A stretch of DNA of 64,000 bases from Arcobacter_B sp049472135 (GTDB taxonomy: Bacteria; Campylobacterota; Campylobacteria; Campylobacterales; Arcobacteraceae): positions 35,207 through 99,206 of the forward strand of contig NZ_JBMOVV010000010.1 of the NCBI RefSeq assembly GCF_049472135.1, written 5' to 3'. Shown here in pieces: positions 27,567-36,807 of this stretch; within the stretch, counting starts at the first letter, position 1, and the number at the start of each line of letters is the position of its first letter. Position numbers and translations under genes: made by a program. The notes beneath the pieces were generated by a model that saw only the letters and a list, made by a program, of their open reading frames with translations, searched no databases and had not been told where the DNA came from.

Positions 27567-29927
27567 GTGAAGAATTTAGTAATAGTGGAGTCTCCAGCCA
27601 AAGCAAAGACAATATCAAAATTTTTAGGTAAAGATTTTAAAGTGATGGCTTCGATGGGTCATGTAAGAGATTTACCAAAATCAAAATTAGGGTTTGATCC
27701 AGAAGATAATTTTAAACCAAAGTATTTAGTATCAGCAGATAAGAAAAAAGTTATATCAGATTTAAAAAAAGAGATTAATAAAGATACTACAATTTACCTA
27801 GCGGCCGATGAGGATAGAGAGGGAGAAGCTATTGCATGGCATTTAATCCCCGCACTTAAAATTGAAAAAAACCCTATTAAAAGAATTGTTTTTCACGAAA
27901 TTACTAAAGATGCAATTTTAAAAGCCTTAGAAAACCCAAGAGATGTTGACCAAAATCTTGTTGATGCTCAACAAGCAAGAAGAATTTTAGACAGAGCTGT
28001 TGGTTATGAACTTTCTCCTTTATTATGGAAGAAAGTTAGATATGGTTTAAGTGCAGGTAGAGTTCAATCTGTTGCTGTTAAAATTATAGTTGATAGAGAG
28101 AATGAAATTAGAGAATTTAAACCAGAAGAGTACTGGAAAATTAAATCAAACTTCATTGACCCAGAATTAAAAGCTGAACTAGCTAAGCATAGTGGTTCTA
28201 ACATAAAAGTTACAAATGAACAAGAAGCAAAAGTTGTAGAAGCTTCTGTTAAACAAGCTGATTTTACTTTAGTAGATATTGAAGAAAAAGATTCAAAAAG
28301 AAATCCAGCAGCACCATTTACAACATCAACTTTACAGCAAGAAGCAAGTAGAAAACTTGGACTTTCTGTAAAGCAAACTATGGTTATTGCACAACAATTA
28401 TATGAAGGTAATGTTGGTAATATTCCAGGACATAGTGGTGGTTTAATCACATATATGAGAACTGACTCTTTAAATCTTTCGACAGTTGCAACAACTGCAG
28501 CTAAAAAGGTAATTGAAGAGCAATATGGAAAAGAGTATTCATTAAGTAAACCAAGGGTTTATAAGTCAAAAGCAAAAGGGGCACAAGAGGCTCACGAAGC
28601 TATTAGACCTGTAAATTTAGCACTTAAACCAAGTGAAATTAAAGCATATGTTGAACCTGCACAATATAAGTTATATAGTCTTATTTGGAAAAGAACATTA
28701 GCTACACAAATGGCTCCTGCACAAATTGCTAATACTACATACAAGATTCAAGCAGGAAAAGATGGAGAGTATGAGTTCCAAACAAAGGGACAAAGAATAG
28801 TATTTGCTGGATTTATGAAAGCATATACAGAGGGAAGTGATAATCCTGAATCAGCACTTGATAGTAGTGAGAAAATTCTTCCAACGATAAAAGTAGGTAC
28901 AGTTTTAAATTTAGAAAAACTAGAATTAGAACAGTTATTTACAAAGCCCCCTGCAAGATATACAGAGGCCTCTTTAGTTAAGAAGTTAGAGAGTGAAGGA
29001 ATTGGAAGACCTTCAACTTATGCACCAACTATTTCTACTATTCAACAAAGAGAGTATGTAGTAAGAACTGAAGATAAAAAGTTAGCTCCTACTCCAACAG
29101 GAGAAGTTGTAAACTCATTTTTAAATGACCATTTCTCGGATATTGTAGATTTAGGTTTTACAGCTAAAATTGAAGAAGAGTTTGATGAAATTGCAGAAGG
29201 AAAAATTGCTTGGGAACAAGTAATGACAGACTTTTATGGTGGCTTCAAAAAGACTATTGTTGAAAAAGAAGAGAGTGTTAATAAAGAAGATTATCTTCAA
29301 GTAAGAGAGATTGGAACTGATCCAAAATCAGGAAAACCTGTAAGTGCAAGAGTTGGAAGATATGGTCCTTTTGTTCAAATTGGAACAAAAGATGATGAAG
29401 AGAAACCAAAGTTTGTAGCTATTCCTGAGCATTTAAATATGGATACAATCACATTAGATGAAGCACTATTTTTATTTACTCTTCCAAGAGTTGTAGGGCA
29501 AACTAATGAAGGTGAAGAGATTAAAGCAAATATTGGAAGATTTGGTCCTTATTTACAAGTAAAAAGTAAATATTATTCATTAAAAACTGATGATCCATAT
29601 ACAATTGAAGAAGCAAGAGCTAAAGAAGTTATAAAAGAGCTTGATGAAGCAAAAGCAAAAGCAACAATAAAAGAGTTTACAGAAGAAAAAATCCAAATCT
29701 TAAATGGAAGATATGGACCTTATATTAAGCAAGGTAGAAAGAACTTTAAAATACCAAAAGGAAAAGTTGCTGAAGATTTAACACTAGAAGAGTGTCAAGA
29801 AATCATTGCAAAAGATCCAAAGTCTAAAACAGCAACTAAAAAAGCTCCTGCAAAAAAGACAACAACAAAGAAAACTACTACAGCTAAGAAAACGACTACT
29901 AAAAAAACTACAGCAAAGAAGAGCTAA
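27567..29927 (+). CDS. topA: DNA topoisomerase I
   Basis: A 786-residue type IA topoisomerase that relaxes negative supercoils. The Toprim domain begins LVIVESPAKAKTI and contains LAADEDREGEAIAWHL; the catalytic tyrosine is Y296 in LITYMRTDS. Instead of the usual zinc fingers the C-terminal part has repeats of the GRYGPYIK/GRFGPYLQ kind (near residues 590, 655 and 715), followed by a 30-residue tail of Lys/Thr/Ala (KKTTTKKTT pattern) that probably binds DNA non-specifically. The start is GTG at 27567 with TGAGG upstream. Confidence 0.95.
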   Translation: MKNLVIVESPAKAKTISKFLGKDFKVMASMGHVRDLPKSKLGFDPEDNFKPKYLVSADKKKVISDLKKEINKDTTIYLAADEDREGEAIAWHLIPALKIEKNPIKRIVFHEITKDAILKALENPRDVDQNLVDAQQARRILDRAVGYELSPLLWKKVRYGLSAGRVQSVAVKIIVDRENEIREFKPEEYWKIKSNFIDPELKAELAKHSGSNIKVTNEQEAKVVEASVKQADFTLVDIEEKDSKRNPAAPFTTSTLQQEASRKLGLSVKQTMVIAQQLYEGNVGNIPGHSGGLITYMRTDSLNLSTVATTAAKKVIEEQYGKEYSLSKPRVYKSKAKGAQEAHEAIRPVNLALKPSEIKAYVEPAQYKLYSLIWKRTLATQMAPAQIANTTYKIQAGKDGEYEFQTKGQRIVFAGFMKAYTEGSDNPESALDSSEKILPTIKVGTVLNLEKLELEQLFTKPPARYTEASLVKKLESEGIGRPSTYAPTISTIQQREYVVRTEDKKLAPTPTGEVVNSFLNDHFSDIVDLGFTAKIEEEFDEIAEGKIAWEQVMTDFYGGFKKTIVEKEESVNKEDYLQVREIGTDPKSGKPVSARVGRYGPFVQIGTKDDEEKPKFVAIPEHLNMDTITLDEALFLFTLPRVVGQTNEGEEIKANIGRFGPYLQVKSKYYSLKTDDPYTIEEARAKEVIKELDEAKAKATIKEFTEEKIQILNGRYGPYIKQGRKNFKIPKGKVAEDLTLEECQEIIAKDPKSKTATKKAPAKKTTTKKTTTAKKTTTKKTTAKKS

Positions 29928-29938
29928 TTTAAAAATCA

Positions 29939-30457
29939 ATGAAAATAGGAATTTTATCTGATAGCCACACAAAAGTTGGCTACACGAAGGAGGTCATTGA
30001 CCTTCTTAAAGAAAAAGGAAGCCAGTATTTAATCCATGCTGGTGATTTATGTCTTGAAGAGAACTTAAAATTATTAGAAGAATCAGGTTTAACTTATGTT
30101 AGCGTATTTGGCAATAACGATTACTCTTTAGTTGAATATGCCCATAAATATAATATAAAAAAAGAGCCTTACTACTTTAAAATAAAAGATATAAAATTTA
30201 AACTTATGCATTTACCTTATCATCTTACTCCTGATAGTGATGTGGTGATTTTTGGGCATACTCATATGTTTGAGCATGATTATAAAAATAAGACACTTTT
30301 TGTAAACCCAGGAGAAGTTTGTGCTAGGGAAAAACCTTTAATTGAGTGTGTCTTTTTAGAAATTAATGAAAATGAGTATATAATCTCATACTATTTTAAA
30401 AATACAAACGAACAATTTTTTAAGAAAGAAGAGTATAAATATGAGCGAAAAATTTAA
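29939..30457 (+). CDS. YfcE/MJ0936-type metallophosphoesterase
   Basis: A 172-residue calcineurin-like phosphoesterase of the small YfcE/MJ0936 group. All metal-binding motifs are present: ILSDSHTK (D-x-H), HAGDL, FGNNDY (GN-D/N) and FGHTHM (GHTH), with FVNPGEV after it. Family members hydrolyse phosphodiesters with two metal ions; the physiological substrate is unknown. The 3' end overlaps bioB by 17 bases, so the two are probably co-transcribed with topA. Confidence 0.85.
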   Translation: MKIGILSDSHTKVGYTKEVIDLLKEKGSQYLIHAGDLCLEENLKLLEESGLTYVSVFGNNDYSLVEYAHKYNIKKEPYYFKIKDIKFKLMHLPYHLTPDSDVVIFGHTHMFEHDYKNKTLFVNPGEVCAREKPLIECVFLEINENEYIISYYFKNTNEQFFKKEEYKYERKI

Positions 30458-31322
30458 AGTAACTGATGAAATATTTTTATGTGCTATTTGTAATGTTGAA
30501 AGCGGTACTTGTAATGAAGACTGTAAATTCTGTACACAAAGTGTAAGATATAAAGCAGATATTCAAAGATATAAAATGAAAACAGTAGAACAAATTATCG
30601 AAGAAGCAAAAAGAGCTAGAGAAAATGGAGCTGTTGGATTTTGTTTAGTAACTGCTGGACTTGGTCTTACTGATAAAAAAACTGAATATATTGCTGAAGT
30701 TGCTAAAGCTGTAAAAGCTGAGAACTTAGGTTTAAGACTAATTGCATGTAATGGAACTGCAACTGTTGAGCAGTTAAAAAAATTAAAAGCAGCAGGTGTT
30801 GATAACTATAATCACAATTTAGAAGCATCAAAAGAGTACTACCCTGAGATTTGTACAACTCACTCTTGGGAAGAGAGATACCAAACATGTTTAAATGTTA
30901 AAGAAGCAGGTTTACAACTTGTATGTGGTGGAATATTTGGAATGGGTGAAACTCAAGAAGATAGAATTTCTATGTTAAAATCTATTGCTTCTTTAGATCC
31001 AATGAATGTTCCATTAAACTTTTTCCATCCAAATGAAGCATTACCACTTGTTGAAAACTCAATTTCAAGAGAACAAGCTTTTGAATTAATTGAATTAGCA
31101 AGAGAAATGATTCCAAATGCTCATAAAATTATGGTTGCAGGTGGAAGAGAATTAATGTTTGGTGAGCAACAGTATGAAATCTTTGAGAGAGGTGCTAATG
31201 CTTTTGTAATTGGTGATTATTTAACAACAACTGGAAAAACTCCAAAAGATGATGTTGCAGCTTTAGAAGCTTTAGGTTATAAAATTGCAAAACATGTTGT
31301 TAGAATGCCAGACGAAAAATAG
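30441..31322 (+). CDS. bioB: Biotin synthase
   Basis: A 293-residue radical SAM enzyme that inserts sulfur into dethiobiotin. The radical 4Fe-4S ligands are Cys24, Cys28 and Cys31 (CNEDCKFC). The 2Fe-2S site is indicated by LIACNGT and the segment YNHNLEASKEYYPEICTTH. FGMGET and MVAGGRE follow, as expected. The N-terminus is short compared with the E. coli enzyme, which is normal in Campylobacterota. It overlaps the phosphoesterase gene. Confidence 0.93.
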   Translation: MSEKFKVTDEIFLCAICNVESGTCNEDCKFCTQSVRYKADIQRYKMKTVEQIIEEAKRARENGAVGFCLVTAGLGLTDKKTEYIAEVAKAVKAENLGLRLIACNGTATVEQLKKLKAAGVDNYNHNLEASKEYYPEICTTHSWEERYQTCLNVKEAGLQLVCGGIFGMGETQEDRISMLKSIASLDPMNVPLNFFHPNEALPLVENSISREQAFELIELAREMIPNAHKIMVAGGRELMFGEQQYEIFERGANAFVIGDYLTTTGKTPKDDVAALEALGYKIAKHVVRMPDEK

Positions 31323-31354
31323 ATTATAAAATATATATTAGAAGGTATAAATAA

Positions 31355-32515
31355 ATGAGTGAAGAGATTTTAATAATTATAACAATTTCGTTGATTATTT
31401 TTTCTTCACCGTTAATAGGGAAGTTGTTAAAACTTCCTACTGTTACAGTGGAGATAATCTTAGGAGCAATTGCTTCATATTTTGCTTTTATCTCTGATCA
31501 TGCAATTTTAGATTTAGCTGCAAAACTTGGATTTCTGTATCTAATGTTTTTAGCAGGACTTGAAGTTGATTTAAAGAAACTAGTTAATATCTCCCCAACT
31601 ATTCTTAAAAAGTCTCTTATTTATAATGTGATTTTATTCTCTTTATCCACACTAATATCCGTGTATTTGGGACTTGGGAATATTTTTATAGTAATACTTC
31701 CATTAATATCCATAGGTTTATTAGCTGCCTTGAAGAAAGAGTATGGAGATGTAGAGTGGATTCGTTTATCCATAGTTGTTGGACTTATAGGTGAAATAGT
31801 ATCTATCTTTGCTTTAACAACTGTTTCTGCTGCATTAGAGTTTGGGATAAACTTTGAGTTTTACAAAACAATGTTCTTATTTGTGATGTTCTTACTTTCA
31901 ATGTTAGTAATTTATAAAGTGTTTCACAATCTTATTTGGTGGTTTCCTGAGATTAAAGCTTATTTAATGCCAGAAAAAGATCATCAAGAACAAGATATTA
32001 GAATCTCTATGGCAATCTTTTTCTTAATGATTGCAGTAATGATGGTATTACATTTAAAAGTTGCATTTGGGGCATTTATTGCAGGAACTTTTATTACAAC
32101 ATTCTTTGAGAAACACAATAAGCAACTTTCTCATAAGCTAGAGCATTTTGGTTTTGGTTGGCTTGTACCTATCTTCTTTATTTCTGTTGGGGCTTCATTT
32201 GAGCTATCAGCATTGCTTCAAGAAGGATTATTAGTAAAAGCTTTATTAATTGTTGCTGCTATGGTAGGTATTAGATTTATTGCATCTATGTTATTTATTA
32301 AAGAAATGGGGTGGAATAAGTTTTTTATGATTGGGCTTTCTCACTCAATGCCAATTACACTTTTAATTGCAGTTACAACATTGGCTTATAACAATCATTC
32401 AATTGATCAAGAGTATTATTATGCGTTTATTTTGGCAGCGATATTAGAAGTATTAATAGTGATGGTATTGATTAGAATACTATCACATTTCATCACTATT
32501 AAAGATCGTAATTAA
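31355..32515 (+). CDS. CPA2 cation:proton antiporter (Kef-like membrane domain)
   Basis: A 386-residue integral membrane protein with about 12 hydrophobic segments of the Na+/H+ exchanger CPA2 family. LPTVTVEIILGAI, FLYLMFLAGLEVDLK and the helix GAFIAGTFITTFFEK match the family core. There is no cytoplasmic TrkA-N/RCK domain, so it is the membrane part only. The cation cannot be assigned. The 3' end overlaps the convergent AMIN-domain gene by 33 bases. Confidence 0.88.
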   Translation: MSEEILIIITISLIIFSSPLIGKLLKLPTVTVEIILGAIASYFAFISDHAILDLAAKLGFLYLMFLAGLEVDLKKLVNISPTILKKSLIYNVILFSLSTLISVYLGLGNIFIVILPLISIGLLAALKKEYGDVEWIRLSIVVGLIGEIVSIFALTTVSAALEFGINFEFYKTMFLFVMFLLSMLVIYKVFHNLIWWFPEIKAYLMPEKDHQEQDIRISMAIFFLMIAVMMVLHLKVAFGAFIAGTFITTFFEKHNKQLSHKLEHFGFGWLVPIFFISVGASFELSALLQEGLLVKALLIVAAMVGIRFIASMLFIKEMGWNKFFMIGLSHSMPITLLIAVTTLAYNNHSIDQEYYYAFILAAILEVLIVMVLIRILSHFITIKDRN

Positions 32516-33238
32516 GTTGTTCTTATAATCTACTTTATAAGAAGATGGTTTTTTATCAAGTTCTACAACAACTCTGAAGAAACCATTTTTCTTATGATTT
32601 CCTACAGTAATCTTTTTAAAATTCTTAGATTCTAAATCTTCTCTTTTTGTATAGAAATTAACATTTGCTTTGTAGTCAATAATAAGTTTATTATCTTTAT
32701 TTATGCTAAATTTCTTTGATACTTTGTAATCTGTATGAATTGATAATTCATCATCATTATAATCTAGTTTTACAAAAGGAAGGATTTGTAGCTCTTTATT
32801 CATTTCAGTAACTTCTACATCAGGTCTAGGCTTTACAAATACAACTTGTTTTGGTTCAACTTTTGCAGTCTCTTCAATCTTCTTTTCTATAAGTTGTTTT
32901 GTTTTATATTCTGTTTGCTTTTGAGCTTTTTTGATTAGTTTCTCAACTTCTTCTTTTGAATATTTTGCTTCTTCTTTTGGTGCTTTTTCATTGATTAAAG
33001 GAACAATTTTATCAATCTGTTTTTCAACTGTATTTTTATTTTCACCTTCTACTGCAAGTTTTTCTTGCATTCTTTGGGCATAATCTTCTTCACTAGGATT
33101 ATATAAACTCTCTTCGTTTAACTCAATAATTCTAGCAGCTTCTTCTTCATAAGCACTTGTCGTATTAAATGGATTTTCTCTTGCTTCTAAGCTTACAGCT
33201 AAGATAAGTGCTGATGTAAATAAAGATAAAGTTTTCAT
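32483..33238 (-). CDS. AMIN-domain envelope protein
   Basis: A 251-residue exported protein: signal peptide of about 19 residues, a Glu/Lys-rich probable coiled-coil middle (residues 35-135), and a C-terminal AMIN-like beta domain (about 150-251, with FFRVVVELDKKPSSYKVDY). AMIN domains target proteins to peptidoglycan or the septum. It is last in the recA-eno-ftsB neighbourhood, an order also found in Campylobacter, where the corresponding gene encodes the glycoprotein CgpA; whether this one is glycosylated is unknown. Its start overlaps the ftsB-like stop by 4 bases. Confidence 0.78.
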   Translation of the reverse strand: MKTLSLFTSALILAVSLEARENPFNTTSAYEEEAARIIELNEESLYNPSEEDYAQRMQEKLAVEGENKNTVEKQIDKIVPLINEKAPKEEAKYSKEEVEKLIKKAQKQTEYKTKQLIEKKIEETAKVEPKQVVFVKPRPDVEVTEMNKELQILPFVKLDYNDDELSIHTDYKVSKKFSINKDNKLIIDYKANVNFYTKREDLESKNFKKITVGNHKKNGFFRVVVELDKKPSSYKVDYKNNLITIFNSDEM

Positions 33239-33477
33239 TGTTCTGGCTCCAAGTTTTTTAATTCAAAATACTCTTTTTGTAAATATGCATTCTCTTTTTG
33301 CAATCTTTTTATTTCGTTTTGAAGATAATCTCTTTTATGTTTTAAAGAGTTATAAACTTTTAAAGAGTTATCCCCAAAAAGAATATTAGCAACATGGTAG
33401 CTTAAAAAGATTGTGATTATTATTGAGATAATTACAATTACAAAAAACTTTTTTATTCCACGCTGCTTTTTTTTCAT
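33235..33477 (-). CDS. FtsB/DivIC-like septum formation initiator
   Basis: An 80-residue bitopic protein: basic N-terminus, one transmembrane helix (about residues 10-27) and a coiled coil (about 42-75, with HKRDYLQNEIKRLQKENAYL in heptad pattern). This is the architecture of FtsB/DivIC, which recruits late division proteins at the septum. It lies between eno and the AMIN gene and overlaps the latter by 4 bases, consistent with a division role. Confidence 0.8.
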   Translation of the reverse strand: MKKKQRGIKKFFVIVIISIIITIFLSYHVANILFGDNSLKVYNSLKHKRDYLQNEIKRLQKENAYLQKEYFELKNLEPEQ

Positions 33478-33495
33478 AAACTACTAAATATTTAA

Positions 33496-34770
33496 TTATT
33501 TAGAGAATGGTTGCATACCTAAATATTCTGCATAACCAATTTCTGCACCAATTTCTAATAATCTGTTGTATTTAGCGATTCTATCAGATCTTGCAGTAGA
33601 ACCTGTTTTAATTTGTCCACAATTTAATGCAACAGCGAAGTCTGCAATAAATGCATCTTCAGACTCACCAGATCTGTGAGACATTACACAATTGTAGTTG
33701 TTTCTTTGAGCTAATCTGATTGTTAACATTGTCTCAGATACTGAACCAATTTGATTTGGTTTAATTAAAATAGCGTTACCGATACCTTTTTGGATACCTT
33801 CTGCTAAGATGTTTGCATTAGTTACAAATAAATCATCTCCAACTAATTGAACTTTATCTCCAATAGCATCAGTTAAAATTTTCCATCCATCCCAATCATC
33901 TTCAGATAAACCATCTTCGATTGAAACGATTGGATATTTAGCACATAAATCAGCATAGTATGCTACTAGTTCTTCAGAAGTTAAAGTTCTTCCTTCACCT
34001 TTTAATTCATATTTACCTTCTTCATTGATTAATTCAGAAGCAGCAACATCTAATGCAATAGAAATTTGCTCACCAGCTTTGTAACCAGCTTTTTCAATAG
34101 CTTCCATAATTACAGCAATAGGCTCTTCATTTGATTTTAAGTTTGGTGCAAATCCACCCTCATCACCAACTGCAGTTGATTCACCCATAGCGTCAATTAC
34201 TTTTTTTAAGTGTTGATAAATTTCAGCTGTAGCTCTTAATCCATCATTGAAGTTTTCAAAACCTGTTGGCATAATCATATATTCTTGGAAGTCAACAGAG
34301 TTATTTGCATGCTCTCCACCGTTGATAATGTTAAACATTGGAACAGGCATAGTCATTGCATTTGCACCACCTAAATATCTGTATAATGGTACATTAAGTG
34401 AAGAAGCTGCTGCTCTAGCAACTGCCATAGATACACCTAATACTGCATTTGCACCTAAGTTTGAGTAGTTGTGAGTTCCATCAATATCTTTCATAGTTGC
34501 ATCAACTTCTGCTTGATTATATGGGCTTAATCCCATTAATTCATCAGCAATAACAGTATTTACGTTTTCAACTGCTTTTAATACACCTTTACCTAAAAAT
34601 CTATCATCACCATCTCTTAATTCTAAAGCTTCTCTTTTTCCAGTACTTGCACCACTTGGAACAATTGCACTTTCTTTTGTTCCATCGCTTAAGATTACTG
34701 TAGCTCTAACTGTTGGATTTCCCCTTGAATCTAATACTTCATCAGCATATACATTGTCAATAAATACCAC
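33496..34770 (-). CDS. eno: Enolase
   Basis: A 424-residue glycolytic enzyme converting 2-phosphoglycerate to phosphoenolpyruvate. Key motifs are ADEVLDSRGNPTV, GASTGKREA, the flexible-loop and metal-site segments NIINGGEHANN, SIEDGLSEDDWDGW, LVGDDLFVTN, and LIKPNQIGSVSET followed by SHRSGESED. Length and termini are normal. It is separated from recA by a strong terminator, so it has its own promoter upstream of 34770. Confidence 0.97.
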   Translation of the reverse strand: MVFIDNVYADEVLDSRGNPTVRATVILSDGTKESAIVPSGASTGKREALELRDGDDRFLGKGVLKAVENVNTVIADELMGLSPYNQAEVDATMKDIDGTHNYSNLGANAVLGVSMAVARAAASSLNVPLYRYLGGANAMTMPVPMFNIINGGEHANNSVDFQEYMIMPTGFENFNDGLRATAEIYQHLKKVIDAMGESTAVGDEGGFAPNLKSNEEPIAVIMEAIEKAGYKAGEQISIALDVAASELINEEGKYELKGEGRTLTSEELVAYYADLCAKYPIVSIEDGLSEDDWDGWKILTDAIGDKVQLVGDDLFVTNANILAEGIQKGIGNAILIKPNQIGSVSETMLTIRLAQRNNYNCVMSHRSGESEDAFIADFAVALNCGQIKTGSTARSDRIAKYNRLLEIGAEIGYAEYLGMQPFSK

Positions 34771-34850
34771 TTAGGTCTCCTATATTCTTATAATTTGCTA
34801 TATTATAACTAAAATAAAATTTTTCTTTGCTTTTGTGTAAATTTTGAAAT

Positions 34851-34888
34851 AAAAAAAGGGGGAAGAGTAAAACTCTTCCCCCTTTTAA
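34851..34888 (-). terminator. Strong intrinsic terminator after recA
   Basis: A GC-rich 11-bp stem (34858-34868 with 34872-34882, loop AAA) is flanked by seven A residues on one side and TTTT on the other, extending the pairing to about 15 bp. Read on the minus strand it gives a stem followed by seven U residues, 20 bases after the recA stop. This is the best terminator in the window and separates recA from eno. Confidence 0.92.
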
Positions 34889-34908
34889 TACATAAGATAT
34901 TTTAAAAA

Positions 34909-35943
34909 TTACTCTTCTGTATCTTCTTCTACTTCACCTTGGATGATTTCATCATTTACACCCATTGCATCTAAAATTTTCTTTTCAATTTCATTTGCGA
35001 TTTCTGGATTATCTTTTAAGAATACTTTTGCATTCTCTTTTCCTTGACCGATTTTAGAATCACCATAAGAGAACCATGCTCCTGCTTTATCTACAATGTC
35101 AAGTTTTACACCATAATCAACAAGTTCACCAGTTTTAGAGATACCTTCTCCAAACATAATATCAAACTCTGCTTGTTTAAATGGAGCTGCTACTTTATTT
35201 TTAACAACTTTTACTTTAACTCTATTACCAATTGAGTTTTCAGCTTGTTTAAGTGTAGCAATTCTTCTAATATCTAATCTTACTGAAGAATAGAATTTAA
35301 GTGCATTTCCACCAGTTGTTGTTTCAGGACTTCCATAACCAGTCATACCAATTTTCATTCTAATTTGGTTAATAAAGATTACTGTACAGTTCATCTTATT
35401 TAATAAACCAGTAACTTTTCTTAATGCTTTTGACATAAGTCTCGCTTGAACACCAACTTGTTGGTCATCCATATCTCCATCAATCTCAACTTTTGGAGTA
35501 AGTGCAGCAACTGAGTCAACTACTACTAAATCAACAGCTCCTGATCTAATAACTGTTTCTAAAATCTCTAAAGCTTGCTCACCAAAGTCAGGTTGAGATA
35601 CAAGTAAGTTATCAATATCAACACCAATATCTTTAGCGTATTTAGTATCTAAAGCATGCTCTGCATCAATAAAAGCACAAACTCCACCTGCTTTTTGACA
35701 CTCTGCAATCGCATGAAGTGTAAGAGTAGTTTTACCAGATGATTCAGGTCCATAGATTTCAACAACTCTACCTTTTGGAATACCACCAACTCCAAGTGCT
35801 AAGTCAAGTCCTAAAGATCCTGTTGAAATAGATTCAGTTGGAATAACCTCTTTATCCCCAAGTCTAATTAAAGTACCTTTACCAAATGCTTTATCGATTT
35901 GTTTAATTGCTAAGTCTAAAGATTTTTTTTGATTTTCATCCAT
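34909..35943 (-). CDS. recA: Recombinase RecA
   Basis: A 344-residue recombinase that forms filaments on single-stranded DNA for homologous recombination and SOS-type repair. Walker A is GPESSGKTT (near residue 65), and the L2-region segment GGNALKFYSSVRLDIRR and the acidic C-terminus (EVEEDTEE) are typical. The segment LVVVDSVAALTPK is Walker B. The ATG at 35941-35943 has an AGGAT site somewhat far upstream. A run of eight A residues lies at codons 6-8, but no frame disruption is seen. Confidence 0.98.
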   Translation of the reverse strand: MDENQKKSLDLAIKQIDKAFGKGTLIRLGDKEVIPTESISTGSLGLDLALGVGGIPKGRVVEIYGPESSGKTTLTLHAIAECQKAGGVCAFIDAEHALDTKYAKDIGVDIDNLLVSQPDFGEQALEILETVIRSGAVDLVVVDSVAALTPKVEIDGDMDDQQVGVQARLMSKALRKVTGLLNKMNCTVIFINQIRMKIGMTGYGSPETTTGGNALKFYSSVRLDIRRIATLKQAENSIGNRVKVKVVKNKVAAPFKQAEFDIMFGEGISKTGELVDYGVKLDIVDKAGAWFSYGDSKIGQGKENAKVFLKDNPEIANEIEKKILDAMGVNDEIIQGEVEEDTEE

Positions 35944-36042
35944 TGTTTTTTATCCTGTATAGATTTCATTTATTTAATTTATGTTGGAATTTTAGCAGAA
36001 AAAATATAAAGTATATATTTTTATTGCAAATTGTAATATTTT

Positions 36043-36255
36043 TTATTCTTCTGTTTCTTTTTTATTTTTTTCAGAGAATTTTTCAACAGTTTCAATTGTT
36101 TTAATATGTGAAGTTACTCTTTTTCTCATAGAGTGTTTTTTAATATGTTTTGCAAGAATCTTAGTGTATTTTTTATAATTTCTAGAACCTCTCTCAAAAG
36201 TAGCAAGTTTTTTCTGAATTTTAATAATATTATCTGGAATAGAGTTTTCAGCCAT
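36043..36255 (-). CDS. Small basic hypothetical protein
   Basis: A 70-residue, Lys-rich, probably helical protein with no cysteine, signal peptide or membrane segment. The pattern of charged residues (KYTKILAKHIKKHSMRKR in the middle) suggests nucleic-acid or acidic-surface binding, but I do not recognise the family. An AGGTGAAG ribosome site lies 4 bases before the ATG and the gene begins 27 bases after the GmhB-like gene, so it looks like the last gene of the heptose operon. Confidence 0.6.
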   Translation of the reverse strand: MAENSIPDNIIKIQKKLATFERGSRNYKKYTKILAKHIKKHSMRKRVTSHIKTIETVEKFSEKNKKETEE

Positions 36256-36282
36256 ATCTTCACCTATGTAATTATCTTAAAT

Positions 36283-36807
36283 TTATTTTATTATACTAAA
36301 AATTTGATTTATTTCTTTACATTCAAAGTAGTTATTTTTAATTTTAGCTGGATTTATTATAGATTTCTCAACTTTTATCATGTTTGCAACACCAGAATTT
36401 ATTGCACATTGTATATCTGAGTCTTTATCTCCAATAAACCATGAATTACTTAAGTCAATGTCATGTTTGTTTTTTAAGTCTATTACCATCTTATTTTTTG
36501 GTTTTCTGCACTCACACTCATCACTTGGTTGATGTGGGCAATATGCAACATCTTTAATTTTTATGTTTTTTTCTTTAAATTTATTAAGCATATAAGTTGT
36601 TAGTTTGTAAAAATCTTCTAAAGTATAGTAACCTCTATTTATTCCTGATTGATTAGTTACAATAAATAGTTCAAAATCTTTTTCTTGAAGGTAATTCAAT
36701 AATTCAAAAATATCTTTGTTAAATTCAAAATCTGAGATTTTATAAACATAGTGTTTATCATAATTTATTATTCCGTCCCTATCAAGAAAAACTGCTTTTT
36801 TACTCAT
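36283..36807 (-). CDS. D,D-heptose 1,7-bisphosphate phosphatase (GmhB-like)
   Basis: A 174-residue HAD-superfamily phosphatase. Motif I is FLDRDGIIN with Asp9 and Asp11; motif II is FIVTNQSG; the zinc-binding loop is CPHQPSDECECRKPK, the hallmark of GmhB; the last motif is GDKDSD. GmhB removes the C7 phosphate from heptose 1,7-bisphosphate. Its start overlaps the nucleotidyltransferase gene by 4 bases, so the two act in the same pathway. Histidinol-phosphate phosphatase is a related alternative, but the context favours heptose. Confidence 0.87.
   Translation of the reverse strand: MSKKAVFLDRDGIINYDKHYVYKISDFEFNKDIFELLNYLQEKDFELFIVTNQSGINRGYYTLEDFYKLTTYMLNKFKEKNIKIKDVAYCPHQPSDECECRKPKNKMVIDLKNKHDIDLSNSWFIGDKDSDIQCAINSGVANMIKVEKSIINPAKIKNNYFECKEINQIFSIIK

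Noticed and set aside
28064..28450. 128-codon open frame on the minus strand
   Set aside because: It lies wholly inside topA, whose protein is well conserved in the other frame; its translation has no family features.
35919..35932. Phase-variable homopolymer in recA
   Set aside because: The run is only eight A residues in an AT-rich genome, in an essential-type repair gene; no long G or C tracts typical of phase variation occur in the window.
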